A stretch of DNA of 9,082 bases, taken from positions 1 to 9,082 of the forward strand of contig JALSMC010000163.1 of assembly GCA_026987995.1 (NCBI GenBank), given 5' to 3'. This document shows positions 6,219-9,082 of this stretch, in pieces. Source of the DNA: Sulfurimonas sp. (lineage in GTDB: Bacteria > Campylobacterota > Campylobacteria > Campylobacterales > Sulfurimonadaceae). Every line of letters begins with the position of its first letter. Position 1 is the stretch's first letter. Below the pieces are notes generated by a model, which was not told the origin of the DNA, made no database searches, and was given only the letters and a program-made list of their open reading frames with translations. The position numbers and the translations under genes were made by a program.

Positions 6219-7496
6219 ATGCAAAACTATATAGACAAATTTAATACAGCCATACAAAACACTTTTTATACAAACCTTCCCATACATGAACAAGAGTTCA
6301 TTAAAGTCAAAGCACTTGAGTTGCATTTTTCTGTTCAAGAGCTAAAACAAATCATAACTATTGCTCGTGATTTAGAGATGTGGAACGAAAAGAACATTCA
6401 AGAAATATTTCCAGAGCATGACCAGAAAAAAGTGGTTTTCTCGCGTTTACGTGATACCTATGAAGCTATTCAAAAGAAAACTAACTCTTATGAAAACTTT
6501 ACTCTTAAAAACATCCCAAAAGAGCAAAAGTTTACTTTTAAGGTAGCTGAGAAACAAGGTTTTGGTTTAGGACTTTGTCCAGTAGCAAGTGAGAAGACTA
6601 GATGTTGTAACCTCTTAACACTTGATGCAGTTGAGTCATGTGGATTTGACTGTTCATACTGTTCTATTCAAAGCTTTTATAATCAAAACACCATTACTTT
6701 TGATAGTGGTTTTAAAGATAAACTACTTAAACTTGAACTTGATCCAAATAAAACTTATCATATAGGTACAGGTCAAGCTAGTGACTCTCTTATGTTTGGA
6801 AATCGAGAAGGTGTCTTGGATGCACTTTTTGAGTTTGCATTTAAAAACCCTAATGTTATTTTAGAGTTTAAAACTAAAAGTGATAACATCAAGCACTTTT
6901 TAGAAAACGATGTTCCACCCAACATTCTCTGTACTTGGAGTCTAAATACTAAAACAATTATAGAAAATGAAGAACATTTAACTGCCTCACTTGACAAGAG
7001 AATAAACGCAGCGAGAAAACTAGCAGACAAAGGTGTAAAAGTTGGTTTTCACTTTCATCCTATCGTTGAGTATGTTGGTTACCTTGATGAGTACAAGGGT
7101 GTCTATGAAAAACTTATAAATACATTTACTCCTGATGAAGTTGCACTTGTGAGTTTTGGAACACTTACTTTTATAAAGCCTGTTATAAAACAGCTAAGAG
7201 GTCGTGAGTTTAGAACAAAAATCACACAGATAGATCATGTAGATGCAAGTGGGAAGACATCATACCCTGACACAACAAAAGTCGAGATGTTCAAACATGC
7301 TTATGAGAGTTATTCTAGTTGGCAACAAGGTGAAGAGAGAGTCTTTTTTTATCTCTGTATGGAGGAGCACCAAATGTGGGCGAAAACATTTGGCTATCAG
7401 TATGCAACAAACAATGACTTTGAAGCAGCCATGCTTGGAGCATATAGTAAAAAACTAGGTCAAGAGTACCTAGTAGGAAGTATTAACCCATTTTAA
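6219..7496 (+). CDS. Radical SAM protein of the spore photoproduct lyase (SplB-like) type
   Basis: The 425-residue protein contains the radical SAM motif CGFDCSYCSIQSF, with C141, C145 and C148 in CxxxCxxC spacing to hold a [4Fe-4S] cluster that cleaves S-adenosylmethionine. Downstream marks that resemble the DNA-repair-photolyase/SplB group are HIGTGQASDS (181-190), LEFKTKSDNI (215-224), CTWSLNT (238-244), GFHFHPI (276-282) and a late YLCMEEHQMWAKTFG (378-392). SplB reverses the spore photoproduct in DNA with a 5'-deoxyadenosyl radical. An N-terminal helical extension of about 110 residues is not part of the usual core. Three further cysteines (C120, C129, C130) lie just before the cluster motif. 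The actual substrate here is unknown. The last 14 nt overlap the convergent 65-codon gene. Confidence 0.87.
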   Translation: MQNYIDKFNTAIQNTFYTNLPIHEQEFIKVKALELHFSVQELKQIITIARDLEMWNEKNIQEIFPEHDQKKVVFSRLRDTYEAIQKKTNSYENFTLKNIPKEQKFTFKVAEKQGFGLGLCPVASEKTRCCNLLTLDAVESCGFDCSYCSIQSFYNQNTITFDSGFKDKLLKLELDPNKTYHIGTGQASDSLMFGNREGVLDALFEFAFKNPNVILEFKTKSDNIKHFLENDVPPNILCTWSLNTKTIIENEEHLTASLDKRINAARKLADKGVKVGFHFHPIVEYVGYLDEYKGVYEKLINTFTPDEVALVSFGTLTFIKPVIKQLRGREFRTKITQIDHVDASGKTSYPDTTKVEMFKHAYESYSSWQQGEERVFFYLCMEEHQMWAKTFGYQYATNNDFEAAMLGAYSKKLGQEYLVGSINPF

Positions 7497-7680
7497 TTAA
7501 AAATGTGTCTCCATCTTCATGAAGTGTAAAACTATGCTTATCACAAAAGTTTTCATTCATGATTTCTACCATTTCTAAACTTTTTTCTAAAGCTGCATCT
7601 TTTGACTCAATTTCAACATTATTTTCTAGGTCACTTCTTCTAAAACAACCACATTCTCTATCTACTACTATTTTAAACAT
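7483..7680 (-). CDS. Small cysteine-containing protein of unknown function (65 residues)
   Basis: I do not recognise this protein. It starts MFKIVVDRECGCFRRSDLEN, with a CGCF motif (C10, C12), has a helical acidic middle (about 26-44) and ends with FCDKHSFTLHEDGDTFLIKM, giving a further C46 and H49. The CxC plus C/H pattern could bind a metal, but that is inference. AAAGGAT precedes the ATG at 7678-7680 by four bases, and TATTAT with an upstream TG (minus strand, 7705-7710) is a fitting -10, so the gene looks real in spite of its size. Its 3' end overlaps the radical SAM gene by 14 nt in opposite orientation. No signal peptide or membrane segment is seen. Confidence 0.72.
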   Translation of the reverse strand: MFKIVVDRECGCFRRSDLENNVEIESKDAALEKSLEMVEIMNENFCDKHSFTLHEDGDTFLIKMG

Positions 7681-7704
7681 ATTTATCCTTTGTAATTTTG
7701 TGAA

Positions 7705-7710
7705 ATAATA
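7705..7710 (-). promoter_or_regulatory. Candidate extended -10 of the 65-codon gene
   Basis: TGCTATTAT on the minus strand gives an extended -10 about 24 bases before the ATG at 7680, with an AAAGGAT ribosome-binding site between. The spacing suits a short leader of some 18 nt. No -35 was recognised. Confidence 0.4.
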
Positions 7711-7763
7711 GCAAAAAGTACTTTGTCTGCTCTGAGTTAATCTCTCAAGTAATTATTTTAAGA

Positions 7764-7769
7764 TATAAT
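7764..7769 (+). promoter_or_regulatory. Candidate promoter of the phosphatase-like/CvfB-like operon
   Basis: A perfect TATAAT within AGATATAATTGCAT lies 38 bases before the GTG start at 7808, in AT-rich DNA lacking a clear -35. AGAAGG at 7794-7799 is the ribosome-binding site. No competing promoter is visible in the 24 nt between the two downstream genes. Confidence 0.55.
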
Positions 7770-7807
7770 TGCATTATTAAAGACTAATAGTCCAGAAGGT
7801 TTTGCTC

Positions 7808-8212
7808 GTGAATAAAAAAGTACTTCTTTTATGTAAAGACAATAGTGCTCTCTCTGTTATGGCAGAAGCAGTTCTCAACAGATATCTCAAAGAAGTTACG
7901 GCTTCAAGTGCAGCTGTGAAAAAAACAAAAGCAATTACTCCCTCAGTTAAATCGGCTCTTATTAAAGATACTTCGTGGGATGACACCTACCATGCTAAAA
8001 CTGTTCTCTCATTACTTGAAGAAGAATTTGACTTAGTAATAGCACTTGATACAATTTCAAGCAAGGGTATACCTGAGTTTTCAGATAATACTATCGTAAT
8101 AGAAATTGAATATGAACATCCAAACTATGAAAGTTCAACTCAAATGGAACGATTTATCAAAACCTTAAAAATGGAACTTATTCCTATCACTAGGGATATA
8201 TTAGAATTATAA
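7808..8212 (+). CDS. Degenerate low-molecular-weight phosphatase / ArsC-like protein
   Basis: The product is 134 residues from a GTG start at 7808. I prefer it to the TTG at 7802 because AGAAGG (7794-7799) is eight bases from the GTG but only two from the TTG. The N-terminus MNKKVLLLCKDNSALSVMAEAVLNRYL (given here as two halves: strand MNKKVLLLC, then a loop and helix) aligns with the P-loop strand and helix of low-molecular-weight tyrosine phosphatases and thioredoxin-type arsenate reductases. The nucleophile C9 remains, but the invariant arginine six residues on is L15. The Asp-Pro general acid near the C-terminus appears as H104-P105, and the second and third redox cysteines of ArsC are missing. 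It keeps the Rossmann-like fold (FDLVIALD at 74-81) but is probably a pseudoenzyme. A CvfB-like gene follows after 24 nt. Confidence 0.72.
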   Translation: MNKKVLLLCKDNSALSVMAEAVLNRYLKEVTASSAAVKKTKAITPSVKSALIKDTSWDDTYHAKTVLSLLEEEFDLVIALDTISSKGIPEFSDNTIVIEIEYEHPNYESSTQMERFIKTLKMELIPITRDILEL

Positions 8213-8236
8213 AATCAATACAAACGGAATAACCAA

Positions 8237-9082
8237 ATGACAGAAAATATACAGAGTGACTTTTTAGAACTCGGAGTAATCAACACTTTACTCATAGACA
8301 GACTTACAACACCAGGTGCCTACCTTATGGCAAGAGATGGAGAGGATGTACTACTTCCTGGGCCCTACCTAACACCAGAGATGAAAGAGAGAACATTAGT
8401 AGATGTTTTTCTCTATACTGATTCAGAAGATAGACTTGTCGCAACTACAAACAAACCTGTAGCAATGCTTGATGAGTTTGCTCTTTTTACTGTAGTAGAT
8501 GTTGCACCTTTTGGTGCGTTTATGGACTGGGGACTGAGTAAAGACCTTCTTGTCCCAAATATGTTTCAAAAAACTAAGTTTGCAGTTGGTGAAAAACACT
8601 TTTTAAAAGTCATTTATGATGAGAGAACACACAGACTTGTTGGAACTGAAAAAATAGGTGACTTTTTAGATAAAGATGTAAAAGGATTAGCTGTAAACAA
8701 AGAAGCTCAAATCTTAGTTATCTCCAAAACACCTTTAGGTTTTAAATGTATCGTAGATGATAAATATGAAGGTCTTATTTATCATAATGAAATATTTGAG
8801 ACAATTAATGTAGGCGATAAGAGAACTGCTTATGTAAAAAGTGTCCGTAAAGATGGAAACATAGACCTAACATTAAGAAAAGCTGGAAGTAAAAAAAGTG
8901 GTGGTAGTGATGAGAAAGTTTTAGCTCTACTCAAAGAAGCTAAAGGCATTATGCCTTACAACTATAAAAGCGATGCAGATCTCATTAAAGATGTATTTTC
9001 ACTGAGTAAAAAAGAGTTTAAACGTACACTTACTTCGCTTGTCAATGCTGGAAAAATCGAAGTTAAAGACACTGGTATCTAC
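8237..9082 (+). CDS. CvfB-like S1-domain RNA-binding protein, 3' end beyond window
   Basis: The frame is open from the ATG at 8237 to the right edge: 282 codons and no stop. The order fits the CvfB/YitL family (about 280-300 residues): an S1-like fold at about 8-70, an S1 domain at about 72-137 with VDVAPFGAFMDWGLSKDLLVP-type sequence (key G93-A94-F95 and L104-L105-V106-P107), a third S1-like segment at about 150-215 with LGFKCIVDDKYEGLIYHNE, and a C-terminal winged helix from about 225 (SLSKKEFKRTLTSLVNAGKI). CvfB binds RNA and affects virulence gene expression in Staphylococcus aureus; the role here is unknown. The start has a weak ACGGA site and lies 24 nt after the phosphatase-like gene, so one transcript is likely. 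Only a few residues should be missing. Confidence 0.88.
   Translation, partial: MTENIQSDFLELGVINTLLIDRLTTPGAYLMARDGEDVLLPGPYLTPEMKERTLVDVFLYTDSEDRLVATTNKPVAMLDEFALFTVVDVAPFGAFMDWGLSKDLLVPNMFQKTKFAVGEKHFLKVIYDERTHRLVGTEKIGDFLDKDVKGLAVNKEAQILVISKTPLGFKCIVDDKYEGLIYHNEIFETINVGDKRTAYVKSVRKDGNIDLTLRKAGSKKSGGSDEKVLALLKEAKGIMPYNYKSDADLIKDVFSLSKKEFKRTLTSLVNAGKIEVKDTGIY

Noticed and set aside
6773..7030. 85-codon minus-strand frame
   Set aside because: Shadow of the radical SAM core, which carries clear family motifs in the plus frame.
7243..7458. 71-codon plus-strand frame in another phase
   Set aside because: Out-of-frame reading within the radical SAM gene without its own initiation signals.
7729..7751. 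Possible operator with CTGAG/CTCAA arms between the divergent genes
   Set aside because: Only four bases of each arm pair, which is expected by chance in this composition.
7777..7986. 69-codon minus-strand frame
   Set aside because: Opposite the phosphatase-like gene and across its promoter and ribosome-binding site; no recognisable sequence.

Overview
This AT-rich window looks like a chromosomal segment of a Campylobacterota bacterium, probably Sulfurimonas-like. The reasons are the rpmJ-rpsM-rpsK-rpsD-rpoA-rplQ order, the style of the ribosomal proteins, promoters with a clear -10 but poor -35, and dense packing of small genes. The lineage is my inference; the gene identities rest on visible motifs. 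No insertion sequence, phage, CRISPR, tRNA or rRNA was seen. The largest gene-free stretch is 220 bp (5082-5301), so there is no unexplained gap over 300 bp.

Layout. 1-2079 (minus strand): an aldo/keto reductase, then a small Nfu-type Fe-S scaffold gene, then a TPR protein that runs off the left edge. 2172-5081 (minus strand): a complete alpha ribosomal operon, rpmJ to rplQ, including the 37-codon rpmJ. It starts from a strong-looking promoter at about 5214 and has a structured leader of about 125 nt. 5302-7496: a divergent YciA-like acyl-CoA thioesterase (+), a zinc-ribbon protein with a topoisomerase-C-terminal-like domain (-), and a radical SAM protein of the spore photoproduct lyase type (+). 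7483-7680 (-): a 65-residue cysteine-containing protein of unknown function. 7808-9082 (+): a degenerate low-molecular-weight phosphatase/arsenate reductase-like protein, followed 24 nt later by a CvfB-like S1-domain RNA-binding protein that runs off the right edge.

Functionally, the core is transcription and translation (alpha operon, CvfB-like protein), surrounded by housekeeping genes for Fe-S assembly, acyl-CoA turnover and possible DNA repair or topology. I see no obvious new multi-gene system. The points most worth a second look are the alpha-operon leader, the phosphatase-fold protein lacking every recognisable catalytic residue but one, the free-standing topoisomerase-tail protein, the apparently leaderless radical SAM gene, and the convergent genes whose ends overlap. 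Two start codons were moved from the longest-ORF position because of Shine-Dalgarno spacing (6090 and 7808).
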